Below are positions 1-8,711 of a DNA stretch of 64,000 nucleotides, piece after piece. Origin of the DNA: Clostridium sp. N3C (GTDB lineage Bacteria > Bacillota > Clostridia > Clostridiales > Clostridiaceae). The translations under genes and the position numbers were made by a program. The DNA lies in NCBI RefSeq assembly GCF_900095445.1, contig NZ_FMJL01000003.1:62001-126000 (forward strand). Direction: 5' to 3'. The notes below the pieces were generated by a model. That model ran no database searches and was not told the DNA's origin. It was given only the letters and a program-made list of their open reading frames with translations. Numbering within the stretch: the stretch's first letter is position 1; each line of letters begins with the position of its first letter.

Positions 1-1062
1 GCTGTTCTAATAGTTCTTTTTGGCTGTATTAATATATATAATGCTACTGGAGGTAAGCTTGGTTTCTATTATGTAAAGCTCCAGCTTTTATGGTTGTTAG
101 TTGGTCTCACAGTTATGTATATAGTTGTCATTATAGACTACACCATACTTTCTAATTATGCACCGTTAATTTATTGGGCAGGTGTAGTATTGCTTATATA
201 TAATGATCTCACTAGTAAAGCTGTAAATGGTGCATCTTCATGGATTAGTATTGGAAGTAGAGCTATACAGCCTTCTGAGTTTGCAAAGCTTGGAATGATA
301 ATAATGCTGGCTAAGAAGCTAGAAGATATGGAAGGGAATATCAATAATGTAAGAAACTTTTTCACTTTAACCTTTTATGCTCTAATTCCTATTGTGCTTA
401 TAGTTGTTCAACCGGATATGGGAATGACAATGGTTTGCTTTTTTATAGTTTTGGGAATTTATTTTATGTCTGGACTTAATGTAAAGGTGATTGTAAGTGG
501 ATTGATTGGTATAGTAATTTTAATAGCAGGGGTTTGGAATTCAGGCCTTATGCGTGCTTATTGGAAAAAAAGATTGACTGTATTTTTAAACCCTGAATCA
601 GATGAACTAGGAGATGGACTTCAACTTATACAGTCAAAAATCGGTATAGGGTCCGGTGGCATAACTGGAAATGGTTCTAAAATTGGTGAAAAAGCAGTAA
701 CAGGTTTTGTATCTCAATTTGTACCAGAATCCTATACGGATTTTATATTTGCTATAGTAGGAGAAAAGTGGGGGTTAATTGGAGGTATATTTTTGCTAAT
801 TTTATATTTTACTCTACTTTTCAAAATAATAAAGATAGCAAGAAGGAGTAAAGATATATTTGGAAATGTCATTTGTGTAGGGATTTTTTCATCTTTTCTC
901 TTTTCAGTAATTCAAAATATAGGTATGACTATAGGTATACTACCTATAACTGGTATAACCCTTCCTTTTATGAGTTATGGAGGAAGTTCCCTTTTAACGA
1001 ATTTCATAGCTTTAGGTTTGGTGTTAAATATTGGTATGCGAAAGAAAAAAATCAATTTTTAA
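1..1062 (+). CDS. rodA: Rod shape-determining protein RodA (SEDS glycosyltransferase), 5' partial
   Basis: The reading frame is open from the first base, so the true start lies upstream; 353 residues are visible. It is a multi-pass membrane protein of the SEDS family, which polymerises lipid II glycan strands during cell elongation. Family signatures seen are QPSEFAKLG, the VQPDMG segment with the conserved Asp, GIGSGG, and PESYTDFIFAIVGE, followed by the C-terminal GITLPFMSYGGSS. The PESYTDFIF stretch and the mgsA neighbour favour RodA over FtsW, but FtsW cannot be fully excluded without the N-terminus. The gene ends 18 bases before mgsA and is probably cotranscribed with it. Confidence 0.9.
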   Translation, partial: AVLIVLFGCINIYNATGGKLGFYYVKLQLLWLLVGLTVMYIVVIIDYTILSNYAPLIYWAGVVLLIYNDLTSKAVNGASSWISIGSRAIQPSEFAKLGMIIMLAKKLEDMEGNINNVRNFFTLTFYALIPIVLIVVQPDMGMTMVCFFIVLGIYFMSGLNVKVIVSGLIGIVILIAGVWNSGLMRAYWKKRLTVFLNPESDELGDGLQLIQSKIGIGSGGITGNGSKIGEKAVTGFVSQFVPESYTDFIFAIVGEKWGLIGGIFLLILYFTLLFKIIKIARRSKDIFGNVICVGIFSSFLFSVIQNIGMTIGILPITGITLPFMSYGGSSLLTNFIALGLVLNIGMRKKKINF

Positions 1063-1080
1063 TAAACAAAGGAGGAAATT

Positions 1081-1461
1081 ATGAGGATTGCATTAATAGC
1101 ACATGATAAAAAGAAAGATGATATGATTGAGTTTGTAAAAAGGTACAAGGATGTTTTTAAAGAACATGAACTCTTTGCTACCGGTACCACTGGTAAGTTG
1201 ATTTCTGAAATAGTAGGTCTTAAGGTACATAGGTTTTTATCTGGACCTTTAGGTGGAGATCAGCAAATAGGTGGTAAAGTAGCAGAAGGTGAAATAGATA
1301 TGATTATGTTCCTAAGAGATCCACTTACAGCCCAACCTCATGAACCGGATGTTACTGCCTTGTTAAGATTATGTGATGTGCATTGTATACCATTAGCCAC
1401 CAATGTAGGATCAGCAGAAATCTTTGTTCAGGCATTAAGATTAAGAGAAAATAAAAATTAA
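1081..1461 (+). CDS. mgsA: Methylglyoxal synthase
   Basis: 126 residues, the usual family length. The enzyme converts dihydroxyacetone phosphate to methylglyoxal and phosphate, a bypass of lower glycolysis that relieves sugar-phosphate stress. The N-terminal [10 protein letters not shown], the ATGTTG phosphate loop (about residues 33-38), GGD with catalytic Asp60, and QPHEPD with His87 and Asp90 are all present and match the E. coli active site (Asp71, His98, Asp101). A strong AAAGGAGG site precedes the ATG. It follows rodA closely and is closed by a rho-independent terminator. Confidence 0.97.
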   Translation: MRIALIAHDKKKDDMIEFVKRYKDVFKEHELFATGTTGKLISEIVGLKVHRFLSGPLGGDQQIGGKVAEGEIDMIMFLRDPLTAQPHEPDVTALLRLCDVHCIPLATNVGSAEIFVQALRLRENKN

Positions 1462-1475
1462 TTTTTAATATCAGA

Positions 1476-1503
1476 GAAAAATCGACGTTAGTCGATTTTT
1501 TTG
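1476..1503 (+). terminator. Rho-independent terminator after mgsA
   Basis: A perfect stem AAAATCGAC / GTCGATTTT with a GTTA loop is followed by a run of T. It separates rodA-mgsA from the sporulation pair downstream. Confidence 0.85.
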
Positions 1504-1677
1504 TTTGAAAGAAAAAGCATAAATCTTATGTAAAAATAATATATATAATTGTAATGCTAAAGGCTTCCATCATGAAAATTTAATTTAGCCGTGGATTAAA
1601 AAACTAAAGATTTATAGTTTTTCTATAATGTAAATAAGTTAATAGTTAAAGTGATAATGTTAATTATGGAGGATAAG

Positions 1678-2463
1678 ATGGGAAGTTATAGGTCACAGTA
1701 TCAATCCTATTATAGTTCTCTGGTAAATAATAAGCATTCTACTAATAGAAGGACAAATTACTATCCAAAAAGTAACTCCGTTCAAAATAGTAATAGTAAG
1801 CTTTTAAAGCGATTATTAAGGGATCTGGTTGGAGTTTTCTGTTTACTATCAATTATCTTATTTTGCAAATTAGTTAAATTACCTTGGACTATAGAATTTT
1901 ACAGGTATTGCAAGTTTATGGTTGATTATAGTTATGATTATAATGAGATATATACTAATATTACAAGTTTGAATATGGAGCAAATAAGTGAAACTATAAA
2001 TAATTACATAGAGACTATAAAATCTGGTATTACCGGTGAATCTACTATAAAAGATACCATAGGAAACTCCTTTGTTGAACCTGTTAAAGGTAAGATTATT
2101 CGTCCTTATGGTGACAGTGTTGACAACGTTACTAATAAGAAAACTTTTCACTATGGTATAGATATAGAGGTACCGGTAGATACAGAAATTAAAAGTTGTG
2201 CTGATGGCACTGTAAAATATTTGGGCGAAAATGAGGAATATGGAAAGTATATAATTATAGATCATGGATTAGGAGTTGAAACAAAGTATGCAAATTTAAA
2301 GGAGATGAAAGTAGAAGTAGGAAAGTCGGTAAAAGCTGGGGAGGTCATAGCAACCAGTGGTAGTGACAGTGAATTTGAAACTCCACATTTGCATTTTGAG
2401 TTGATATATATGGCAGATAACAAGGATCCTCAAGAGTACCTAAAGTTTTCAAGTGAGTCTTAG
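1678..2463 (+). CDS. SpoIVFA-like M23 (LytM) membrane peptidase-family protein
   Basis: 261 residues from the ATG that follows GGAGG; upstream in-frame ATG codons overlap that site and are less likely. A Ser/Asn/Tyr-rich cytoplasmic N-terminus is followed by one membrane segment (about 48-66) and a C-terminal LytM/M23 domain (about 135-245). The zinc ligands His158 and Asp162 (HYGID) and the HLH pair His237/His239 are present. Position just before a SpoIVFB-like protease matches Bacillus spoIVFA, whose product holds the SigK-processing protease in check in the outer forespore membrane. The intact metal site leaves open an enzymatic role. The 215-base gap upstream holds the mgsA terminator and AT-rich DNA without a clear promoter. 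Confidence 0.8.
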   Translation: MGSYRSQYQSYYSSLVNNKHSTNRRTNYYPKSNSVQNSNSKLLKRLLRDLVGVFCLLSIILFCKLVKLPWTIEFYRYCKFMVDYSYDYNEIYTNITSLNMEQISETINNYIETIKSGITGESTIKDTIGNSFVEPVKGKIIRPYGDSVDNVTNKKTFHYGIDIEVPVDTEIKSCADGTVKYLGENEEYGKYIIIDHGLGVETKYANLKEMKVEVGKSVKAGEVIATSGSDSEFETPHLHFELIYMADNKDPQEYLKFSSES

Positions 2464-2483
2464 CAATATTTTAGGAGACATAA

Positions 2484-3338
2484 ATGATAAAATTAAATAA
2501 GTTTTTTATTCCCTATATATTCCTATTAATAGTTATAGGCTTTCGAGGAGAACTTTTGGTTTCTTTCATACTTGTTATTCTCCATGAAATCGTTCATTAT
2601 TTAACCGCTGTTGCTTTTGGATTTTCGGGCTTTGACATAAAAATACTGCCAATAGGAGCAGTGCTTAGGCTTAAAGATTTAGATGAGGCTACTCCCTTTG
2701 AAGATTTGCTAATTTCATTGTCAGGCCCCTTATTTAATCTTTTATTAGCAGCTATTTTATATTATATTAGTACTATTTATCCTGGTGATACCATAAGTTT
2801 TCTCATAAAGAGTAACTTATCTTTGGGAATCTTTAACCTTATTCCTGCTTTTCCTCTAGACGGGGGGAGAGTTTTGAGGGATTGTTTATGTATGAAAATA
2901 ATATATAGGCGGGCTAATGAAATAACGGTGAAGGTAAGTATGGTACTTGGTTACTGCATTTTAGGTGCATTTTTTATTTCTTTAACTCTAAAAACTCCCG
3001 AGTACAATTTTGCTATAATTGGAGTATTTGTGATAATTTCCTCCTACAAAGAACGAGAAAGAATAGTGTATATCATAATGAGTGACATCATTAGGAAGAA
3101 GAATAGATTTATTAGTACTAAGTATATGGAGAATAAAAATATATCTGTATACTACAAGGGAGAATTAATAAATCTTCTTAGCATTATGGATAAAAATAAA
3201 TATAATGTTTTTACGGTACTGGATGAAGATATGAGGGTCATGGATGTAATATATGAAGAAGAAATAGTACAAGGCTTAAAAACCTATGGAAATATTACCA
3301 TAGAAGAATTTATAAAGTATCGTGATGAGAATACTTAA
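2484..3338 (+). CDS. spoIVFB: SpoIVFB-like site-2 intramembrane metalloprotease (M50)
   Basis: 284 residues with several membrane segments. HEIVH (His34, Glu35, His38) supplies two zinc ligands and the catalytic Glu, and NLIPAFPLDGG (Asp128) is the third-ligand motif of site-2 proteases. The C-terminal third (about 195-275) resembles a CBS domain, as in SpoIVFB, where it senses nucleotides. In Bacillus SpoIVFB cleaves pro-SigK in the mother cell. The gene starts 21 bases after the SpoIVFA-like gene, so the two form an operon. Assignment rests on motifs, length and context. Confidence 0.85.
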   Translation: MIKLNKFFIPYIFLLIVIGFRGELLVSFILVILHEIVHYLTAVAFGFSGFDIKILPIGAVLRLKDLDEATPFEDLLISLSGPLFNLLLAAILYYISTIYPGDTISFLIKSNLSLGIFNLIPAFPLDGGRVLRDCLCMKIIYRRANEITVKVSMVLGYCILGAFFISLTLKTPEYNFAIIGVFVIISSYKERERIVYIIMSDIIRKKNRFISTKYMENKNISVYYKGELINLLSIMDKNKYNVFTVLDEDMRVMDVIYEEEIVQGLKTYGNITIEEFIKYRDENT

Positions 3339-3400
3339 GGTGGCTGACATATGAGTTGAAAATTTGCTAATAACTCATGTGGAAGCCACTTTTTTATTTT
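3339..3400 (+). terminator. Terminator after spoIVFB
   Basis: A long imperfect stem (GGTGGCTGACATATGAGTT with AACTCATGTGGAAGCCACT) starts right after the stop codon and ends in a T-rich run. Confidence 0.8.
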
Positions 3401-3455
3401 TTGTCTTTATGGTAGAATGAAACTATTGTCTAATTGTGCCTTAGGAGGATGTAAC

Positions 3456-5318
3456 ATGAATAAGATTAATGATGATATACTTTTCAGAGTTGAAAAACCT
3501 GCTAGATATATCGGCGGGGAACTAAATAGTATAATAAAAGATCCAAAAAAGGTAGATATAAGATTTGCTATGTGTTTCCCTGATGTATATGAGGTTGGAA
3601 TGTCACATTTGGGAATGAAAATTCTCTATCACGTTATGAATGAAAGAGATGATACTTATTGTGAAAGAGTTTTTGCACCTTGGCCGGATATGGAAAAACT
3701 TATGAGAGAAAATGAGGTGCCACTTTATGCTTTAGAAAGTAAAGATCCTATAAATAACTTTGATTTTATTGGTTTTACTTTGCAATATGAAATGAGTTAT
3801 ACTAACATACTTAATATGTTGAATATGGCAGGTTTAGCAGTTAGGGCATCGGAAAGAAAAGAAGAGGACCCTATAGTTATCCTTGGAGGTCCCTGTGCCT
3901 ACAATCCAGAACCCCTTTATGACATTGGAGATGTTTTTCAAATTGGTGAAGGAGAAGAATCAATAAATGAAATTCTAGATCTTTATAAAAGCATGAAGGG
4001 CAAGTATAGTAAGAGTGAAATTTTAAGAGCAATGTGTAAGATTAGAGGAGTTTATGTACCATCTCTCTATGAGGTAGAGTACAAGGAAGATGGAACTATA
4101 AAATCCTTTAAACCTAAATATGAGGATGTACCATCTAGGATTGTAAAACGATTTATGCCAGATATTAATAATAATCCTTATCCAGAGGCAATGATAGTGC
4201 CTTACTCAGAAATAGTTCATGATAGGATAATGCTAGAAACCTCTAGAGGATGCACAAGAGGATGTAGATTTTGTCAAGCAGGTATGATATACAGACCAGT
4301 TAGAGAGAAAAGAGTGCCAAAGCTAATAGAGCAAGCAGAGGCGCTATTAAAGTCCACTGGATATGATGAGTTGTCCTTAACATCTTTAAGCATATGCGAC
4401 TACTCTGATATTCAAAATTTAGTGTTCTCATTAATTGAAAAGCATAAGGAAGATAAGGTTTCTGTTTCCCTACCTTCCATAAGAATCGATGCTTTTTCAG
4501 TGGATTTAATCAAGGAGATTCAAAAGGTTAAAAAAACAGGTCTTACCTTTGCGCCAGAAGCTGGAAGTCAAAGGATGAGAGATGTAATTAATAAGTGTGT
4601 TACAGAGGAAGATTTGATGACCGCTGTGAAAAATGCCTTTGAATCCGGTTGGTCTACAATAAAGCTTTATTTTATGATAGGACTGCCTTATGAAACTATA
4701 GAAGATGTAATAGGCATTGCAGAACTTGGAGAAAAGGTAGTTAGAGAATATTTTAAGGTGCCTAAAGAAGTTAGACACAAGGGTTTAAAGGTTACTATAA
4801 GCACATCTATTTTCGTTCCAAAACCCTTTACTCCTTTCCAATGGGCTGCCCAAGATAAGATGGATGTGGTAAAGGAAAAAATTCAAGCTATAAGATCAAA
4901 TATTAAAGATAGGGCAATAACTTATAATTGGCATGATTCCATGGTAAGTTGTCTGGAAGCTATATTTGCTAGAGGAGATAGAAGACTTTGCGATGTTCTG
5001 ATTAAGGCCTATGAAAAGGGCGCTAGATTTGATGGATGGTCAGAATACTTCAATTTTGATCTATGGATGGAAGCCTTTAAGGAATGTGGTGTTGATGGTG
5101 ATTTTTATGCTTATAGGGAAAGAGAATATAGTGAAATACTTCCTTGGGATTTCATTGACATAGGTGTAGATAAGGACTTCTTGATCAAGGAAAATGAAAG
5201 AGCTAAAAATATGGAGTTAACACCAGATTGCAGATTAGGCTGTAAGCTTTGTGGCATAAATGTTAACTTTAAAGAAGGGAAGTGTTTCCAAGGTGCGGTA
5301 TGTAATAAAGTTCGCTAA
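3456..5318 (+). CDS. B12-binding-domain radical SAM protein (TIGR03960 type)
   Basis: 620 residues from the ATG that follows TAGGAGG. The N-terminal part (about 1-250) resembles the cobalamin-binding-like domain of this family, and the radical SAM core carries Cys266-X3-Cys270-X2-Cys273 in the context SRGCTRGCRFCQAG, which binds the 4Fe-4S cluster. A C-terminal cysteine cluster (CRLGCKLCG) is also typical. The family is nearly always followed by a DUF2344 protein and then RNase E/G and rplU, exactly as here; this suggests an RNA or ribosome-linked modification, but I know of no proven reaction. Confidence 0.9.
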   Translation: MNKINDDILFRVEKPARYIGGELNSIIKDPKKVDIRFAMCFPDVYEVGMSHLGMKILYHVMNERDDTYCERVFAPWPDMEKLMRENEVPLYALESKDPINNFDFIGFTLQYEMSYTNILNMLNMAGLAVRASERKEEDPIVILGGPCAYNPEPLYDIGDVFQIGEGEESINEILDLYKSMKGKYSKSEILRAMCKIRGVYVPSLYEVEYKEDGTIKSFKPKYEDVPSRIVKRFMPDINNNPYPEAMIVPYSEIVHDRIMLETSRGCTRGCRFCQAGMIYRPVREKRVPKLIEQAEALLKSTGYDELSLTSLSICDYSDIQNLVFSLIEKHKEDKVSVSLPSIRIDAFSVDLIKEIQKVKKTGLTFAPEAGSQRMRDVINKCVTEEDLMTAVKNAFESGWSTIKLYFMIGLPYETIEDVIGIAELGEKVVREYFKVPKEVRHKGLKVTISTSIFVPKPFTPFQWAAQDKMDVVKEKIQAIRSNIKDRAITYNWHDSMVSCLEAIFARGDRRLCDVLIKAYEKGARFDGWSEYFNFDLWMEAFKECGVDGDFYAYREREYSEILPWDFIDIGVDKDFLIKENERAKNMELTPDCRLGCKLCGINVNFKEGKCFQGAVCNKVR

Positions 5319-6000
5319 AGAAAGTGATATAAAGTTTATATCCCATTTAGATTTAATGAGGACTATCCATAGGGTATTTAGACGGGCAGGCCTTCCAGTA
5401 GAGTATTCTAAAGGCTTTAATCCCCATATGAATTTATCTATCGCCCAGCCTCTATCTGTGGGGGTGTATTCAAAGGGAGAGTATTTGGATGTGGTATTTA
5501 CTGAGGAGCTTAATGAAGAGCTTATGATAAATAAGTTAAATAACAGTGCTCCTCCAGCTATCAAATTTTTTCAGGCTATAAAAGTACCGGATGCTTTTCC
5601 TGATGGTAAAAAGATTCCCCAGGTTGCTTCAATAATAGAATGTGCTCTTTATAAAATTAAGATAAATTATGATGATGTAGAGAAGGGTTACGAAGATATA
5701 GAAAATCTACTTAATAAGGAAGAATGGATTACTATAAAGAAAGGCAAGAAGGGCGAAAAGGAAGTAGATATTAAAAGAATGGTAAAAGAGTTTAAGTTTA
5801 ATATTGAAGGTAGCAGCATAGTGATTGAAGCCATGCTAGCCTGTGGTAGCAAAGAAAATCTTTCTCCAGACTTATTAAGTTCTTACATAAAAGCTAATAC
5901 TAGAGGAGTAAAGGAAAATAGTTTTGTAGAAGTTGAGAGACAGGAAATCTATACTTTAAAAAAAGGTAAATATGTTTCTATAGATTCATATTTTCAATAA
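5293..6000 (+). CDS. DUF2344 / TIGR03936 radical-SAM-linked protein
   Basis: About 235 residues. The conserved family start (RYVIKFAKESDIKFISHLDLMR) fits a GTG at 5293 that overlaps the end of the radical SAM gene by 26 bases; an in-frame ATG at 5260 is the alternative. In some bacteria this domain is fused to the radical SAM protein upstream, so the two probably act together. No catalytic motif is known to me. The overlap implies translational coupling. Confidence 0.85.
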   Translation: MRYVIKFAKESDIKFISHLDLMRTIHRVFRRAGLPVEYSKGFNPHMNLSIAQPLSVGVYSKGEYLDVVFTEELNEELMINKLNNSAPPAIKFFQAIKVPDAFPDGKKIPQVASIIECALYKIKINYDDVEKGYEDIENLLNKEEWITIKKGKKGEKEVDIKRMVKEFKFNIEGSSIVIEAMLACGSKENLSPDLLSSYIKANTRGVKENSFVEVERQEIYTLKKGKYVSIDSYFQ

Positions 6001-6066
6001 AAATATCAGAGGAGAAGCTGAAAATTGAGAACAAACAGCTTCTCTATAACTATAGAGGTGTTAAAT

Positions 6067-7509
6067 TTGAAAGAAATATTTATAGAACGCCGAAAAGAAA
6101 TACTAAGGGTAGCTATTAAAAATAGTGGTAGTTTATCAGATTGTTTTATAGAGGAAGAAAGACACGCTCCTTATCCTGGGCAAATTTATAAAGCTGTAGT
6201 AAAAAATATCATTCCTGCTCTAAAAAGTGCTTTTTTAGATATCGGTTTAGAAAAAAATGCTTATTTATATCTCGAAGGTAAATTTGAGAAAAGAAATATT
6301 AAAAAAGGGCAGGAGTTAATAGTAGAAGTAGTAAAGGAGGAGCTAGGGCAAAAAGGAGCTAAGGTCACATCGGCCTTTTCTATTCCAGGAAGATATTGTG
6401 TCTTATTAACAGATAACTGTAGTATAAGTTTTTCTTCAAAAATAAGCTCTCAAGAATACATAAAAGAAATTAGGGAAGGGATTAAGAAGCCTAGTGATAT
6501 AGGAATTAAGATAAGAACTGCTGCAGAGCAAGTATCTTTAGATGAAATAAATCAAGAGATAGATAAATTATACAGGCAATATAAGCGAATTATTGAGGAA
6601 AGCAGCTATAAGATTAAACCTGGACTTTTATACAATGGTGGAGGTACCATTGGGAAAGTGCTTAGAGATAATCTAGATGGATTAGTGTCAAAAATTATAG
6701 TAGATTCAAAGGAAGATTTTGAAGCTATTAAGGAATATGTAATAGATAAGAAAGATATAAGCACAGAGGTTCAGCTCTATGAAGGTCATAGGTCCTTGTT
6801 TGATTTTTATGGTATAGAGAAGGAGATAAGCCATTTAAAAAACGAGAGAGTAAACCTAAGCTGTGGTGGCTATATAGTTATTCAAAATACAGAAGCCATG
6901 TATGTTATTGATGTAAACAGTGGCAAAAATGTAGGAAGTAACCTTCGGGAGCTAACAGCTTTGGAGACCAATCTTGAAGCTGCTAAAACTTGTGCTAGAC
7001 AAATTAGGCTTAGGAATTTAAGTGGAATTATTCTAATAGATTTTATAGATATGCAAAAAGAAAGCCATAAAAATAAAGTATTGGAAGAATTGCATAAGGG
7101 TTTTGAAGATGATAAAAATAAAACTATAATATATCCTTTTACTCAGTTAGGTCTTGTGCAAATTGCCAGAAGAAGAAAAGCATTACCTATAGAAAACTAT
7201 ATTTTGGAAGAGTGTAAACAGTGTAAAGGACATGGTAGAAAGCTAAAGTTCTCCTATGTTTGCATGCTTATAAAAAATGAAATGCTAAGGGTAGATAACG
7301 ATAGTAAAATAAAAGATATACTTATTATGTTAAACAGCTATTATAGAAGGTTTGTAGAGGAAAGTTCTCAAGGCTTTCTTAATAGTATAGAAGCTGAAGG
7401 TAAGAGGATTTATTTGAAATTCATTGATGGGGAATTTGAAAACTTTAAAGTAGAACCTATGATTTTTAAGAAGCAAATAGAAGAGGTACAAAAATACTTA
7501 ATTAATTAG
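6067..7509 (+). CDS. rng: Ribonuclease E/G family protein
   Basis: 480 residues from a TTG start preceded by AGAGGTG; the frame is open to an upstream TTG at 6025, but the family begins at KEIFIERR. An S1-like RNA-binding region lies at about 35-125, followed by the catalytic domain with the metal-binding aspartates in YVIDVNSGKN and LIDFIDMQ. CKQCKGHG provides the cysteine pair of the zinc link. The enzyme cuts single-stranded RNA in rRNA maturation and mRNA decay. The gene sits immediately upstream of ribosomal protein L21. Confidence 0.93.
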   Translation: MKEIFIERRKEILRVAIKNSGSLSDCFIEEERHAPYPGQIYKAVVKNIIPALKSAFLDIGLEKNAYLYLEGKFEKRNIKKGQELIVEVVKEELGQKGAKVTSAFSIPGRYCVLLTDNCSISFSSKISSQEYIKEIREGIKKPSDIGIKIRTAAEQVSLDEINQEIDKLYRQYKRIIEESSYKIKPGLLYNGGGTIGKVLRDNLDGLVSKIIVDSKEDFEAIKEYVIDKKDISTEVQLYEGHRSLFDFYGIEKEISHLKNERVNLSCGGYIVIQNTEAMYVIDVNSGKNVGSNLRELTALETNLEAAKTCARQIRLRNLSGIILIDFIDMQKESHKNKVLEELHKGFEDDKNKTIIYPFTQLGLVQIARRRKALPIENYILEECKQCKGHGRKLKFSYVCMLIKNEMLRVDNDSKIKDILIMLNSYYRRFVEESSQGFLNSIEAEGKRIYLKFIDGEFENFKVEPMIFKKQIEEVQKYLIN

Positions 7510-7547
7510 CGTTCTTTGACAGATCAGTTTAAGTTTTTACTTTTTTC

Positions 7548-7576
7548 TTTACAAAATATGATCCATGTGATACAAT
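7548..7576 (+). promoter_or_regulatory. SigA-type promoter for rplU
   Basis: TTTACA (7548-7553) and TACAAT (7571-7576) are separated by 17 bases. It separates the ribosomal protein operon from the rng operon and leaves a leader of about 90 bases. Confidence 0.75.
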
Positions 7577-7582
7577 GGCTTT

Positions 7583-7660
7583 TGTAGACCGCACAGATAG
7601 GGTTTTGCTAAAACATGGTTAACTCCATGTACCTGTAATGGCGAGACTGGATAGAGGAGG
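7583..7660 (+). promoter_or_regulatory. Candidate ribosomal protein L21 leader
   Basis: The untranslated leader between the promoter and rplU contains paired segments (ACATGGTTAACTCCATGT) and lies where Firmicutes carry the L21 leader RNA, an element thought to bind L21 and give autoregulation. I recognise it by position and general form only; a covariance-model search would decide. Confidence 0.5.
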
Positions 7661-7667
7661 TGTTTTA

Positions 7668-7982
7668 ATGTACGCAGTAGTAAAGACTGGTGGAAAACAA
7701 TACAGAGTTCAAGAAGGAGACTATCTTAACGTTGAAAAATTGAACGCTGAAGTTAATTCAACAGTTGAATTAACAGATGTTCTTGCAGTTTCCAAGGCTG
7801 ATGGAGAATTAGTAGTTGGAAAGCCTGTTGTTGAAGGAGCAAAGGTTGTTGCAAAGGTTGTTGCTCAGGATAAGGCTAAGAAGATTATAGTTTTCAAGTA
7901 TAAGCCAAAGAAGGACTATAGAAGAAAGCAAGGACATAGACAACCATACACTAGATTACTTATCGAAAAGATTGAAGCTTAA
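7668..7982 (+). CDS. rplU: 50S ribosomal protein L21
   Basis: 104 residues beginning [18 protein letters not shown], the standard L21 N-terminus, with GAGGAGGT upstream. The frame is open to an ATG 30 bases earlier, but that one overlaps the leader and gives an atypical extension. The C-terminus [17 protein letters not shown] is typical. L21 binds 23S rRNA. It heads the rplU-prp-rpmA operon. Confidence 0.98.
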   Translation: MYAVVKTGGKQYRVQEGDYLNVEKLNAEVNSTVELTDVLAVSKADGELVVGKPVVEGAKVVAKVVAQDKAKKIIVFKYKPKKDYRRKQGHRQPYTRLLIEKIEA

Positions 7983-7984
7983 TT

Positions 7985-8323
7985 ATGATTGATATAAGAT
8001 TTATAAAAAAAGATAGTAAGTTAGTTTCCTTTAAAGTAAGCGGACACGCTGAATATTATGAAGGAGACGAAGTTGTTTATGATGATCTTGTATGTGGAGT
8101 AGTTTCTAATTTAGCTCAAGTAACTATTTTAGGTGTTACGGAAGTGCTTAAATTAAAAGCTCCATATGTAGCAGAAGAGGGAAATATACAATTGGATATT
8201 TCTCAATTAGGTTCTCAAGAAATTGATAAGTGCAGTGTGCTTTTAGAAACAATGCTTGTAGGACTTAAAAGTTTAGAAGTTAATTACGGTAAATATATAA
8301 AAGTGTCCGTAGAGGAGGTGTAA
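7985..8323 (+). CDS. prp: Ribosomal-processing cysteine protease Prp
   Basis: 112 residues, also known as YsxB. Prp removes the N-terminal extension of ribosomal protein L27 in Firmicutes, a step needed for ribosome assembly and function. The catalytic pair is His21 (SGHAEY) and Cys37 (DDLVCGVVS). It starts two bases after the rplU stop and ends four bases before rpmA, the invariable position for this protease next to its substrate. Confidence 0.95.
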   Translation: MIDIRFIKKDSKLVSFKVSGHAEYYEGDEVVYDDLVCGVVSNLAQVTILGVTEVLKLKAPYVAEEGNIQLDISQLGSQEIDKCSVLLETMLVGLKSLEVNYGKYIKVSVEEV

Positions 8324-8327
8324 ATGT

Positions 8328-8630
8328 ATGTTGATAATTAACCTTCAGTTATGTGCTCACAAAAAAGGAGTAGGTAGCTCCAGAAACGGTAGAGACAGTG
8401 AAGCTAAAAGATTGGGCGTTAAGTCCGCTGATGGACAATTCGTTTTAGCTGGTAACATATTGGTTAGACAGAGAGGTACTAGGATACATCCTGGAACTAA
8501 CGTTGGCATAGGTAAGGATGATACACTTTATGCTAAGATTGACGGCGTAGTTAAATATGAAAGACTAGGCAGAAACAAGAAAAAAGCAAGCGTATATCCT
8601 GTAGATGTTGAAGAAGCAATTGCAGAATAA
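8328..8630 (+). CDS. rpmA: 50S ribosomal protein L27 (pre-protein with Prp-cleaved extension)
   Basis: 100 residues starting [18 protein letters not shown]. The body ([23 protein letters not shown]) is typical L27, whose N-terminus reaches the peptidyl transferase centre. Firmicutes L27 has an extension ending in LQLFA or LQFFA, removed by Prp after the Ala; here residue 9 is Cys instead of Phe. GAGGAGGTG precedes the start and overlaps the end of prp. Confidence 0.97.
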   Translation: MLIINLQLCAHKKGVGSSRNGRDSEAKRLGVKSADGQFVLAGNILVRQRGTRIHPGTNVGIGKDDTLYAKIDGVVKYERLGRNKKKASVYPVDVEEAIAE

Positions 8631-8657
8631 AAAGGCACCCGCGAGGGTGCTTTTTTT
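8631..8657 (+). terminator. Terminator after rpmA
   Basis: GCACCC / GGGTGC stem with a GCGA tetraloop, flanked by A and T runs, directly after the rpmA stop. It probably sets L21/L27 expression apart from obgE. Confidence 0.92.
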
Positions 8658-8711
8658 AAAATAATGACAAGCTTCAAAATACATATTGATAAGAGGATGA
8701 TGAGGATGAGT

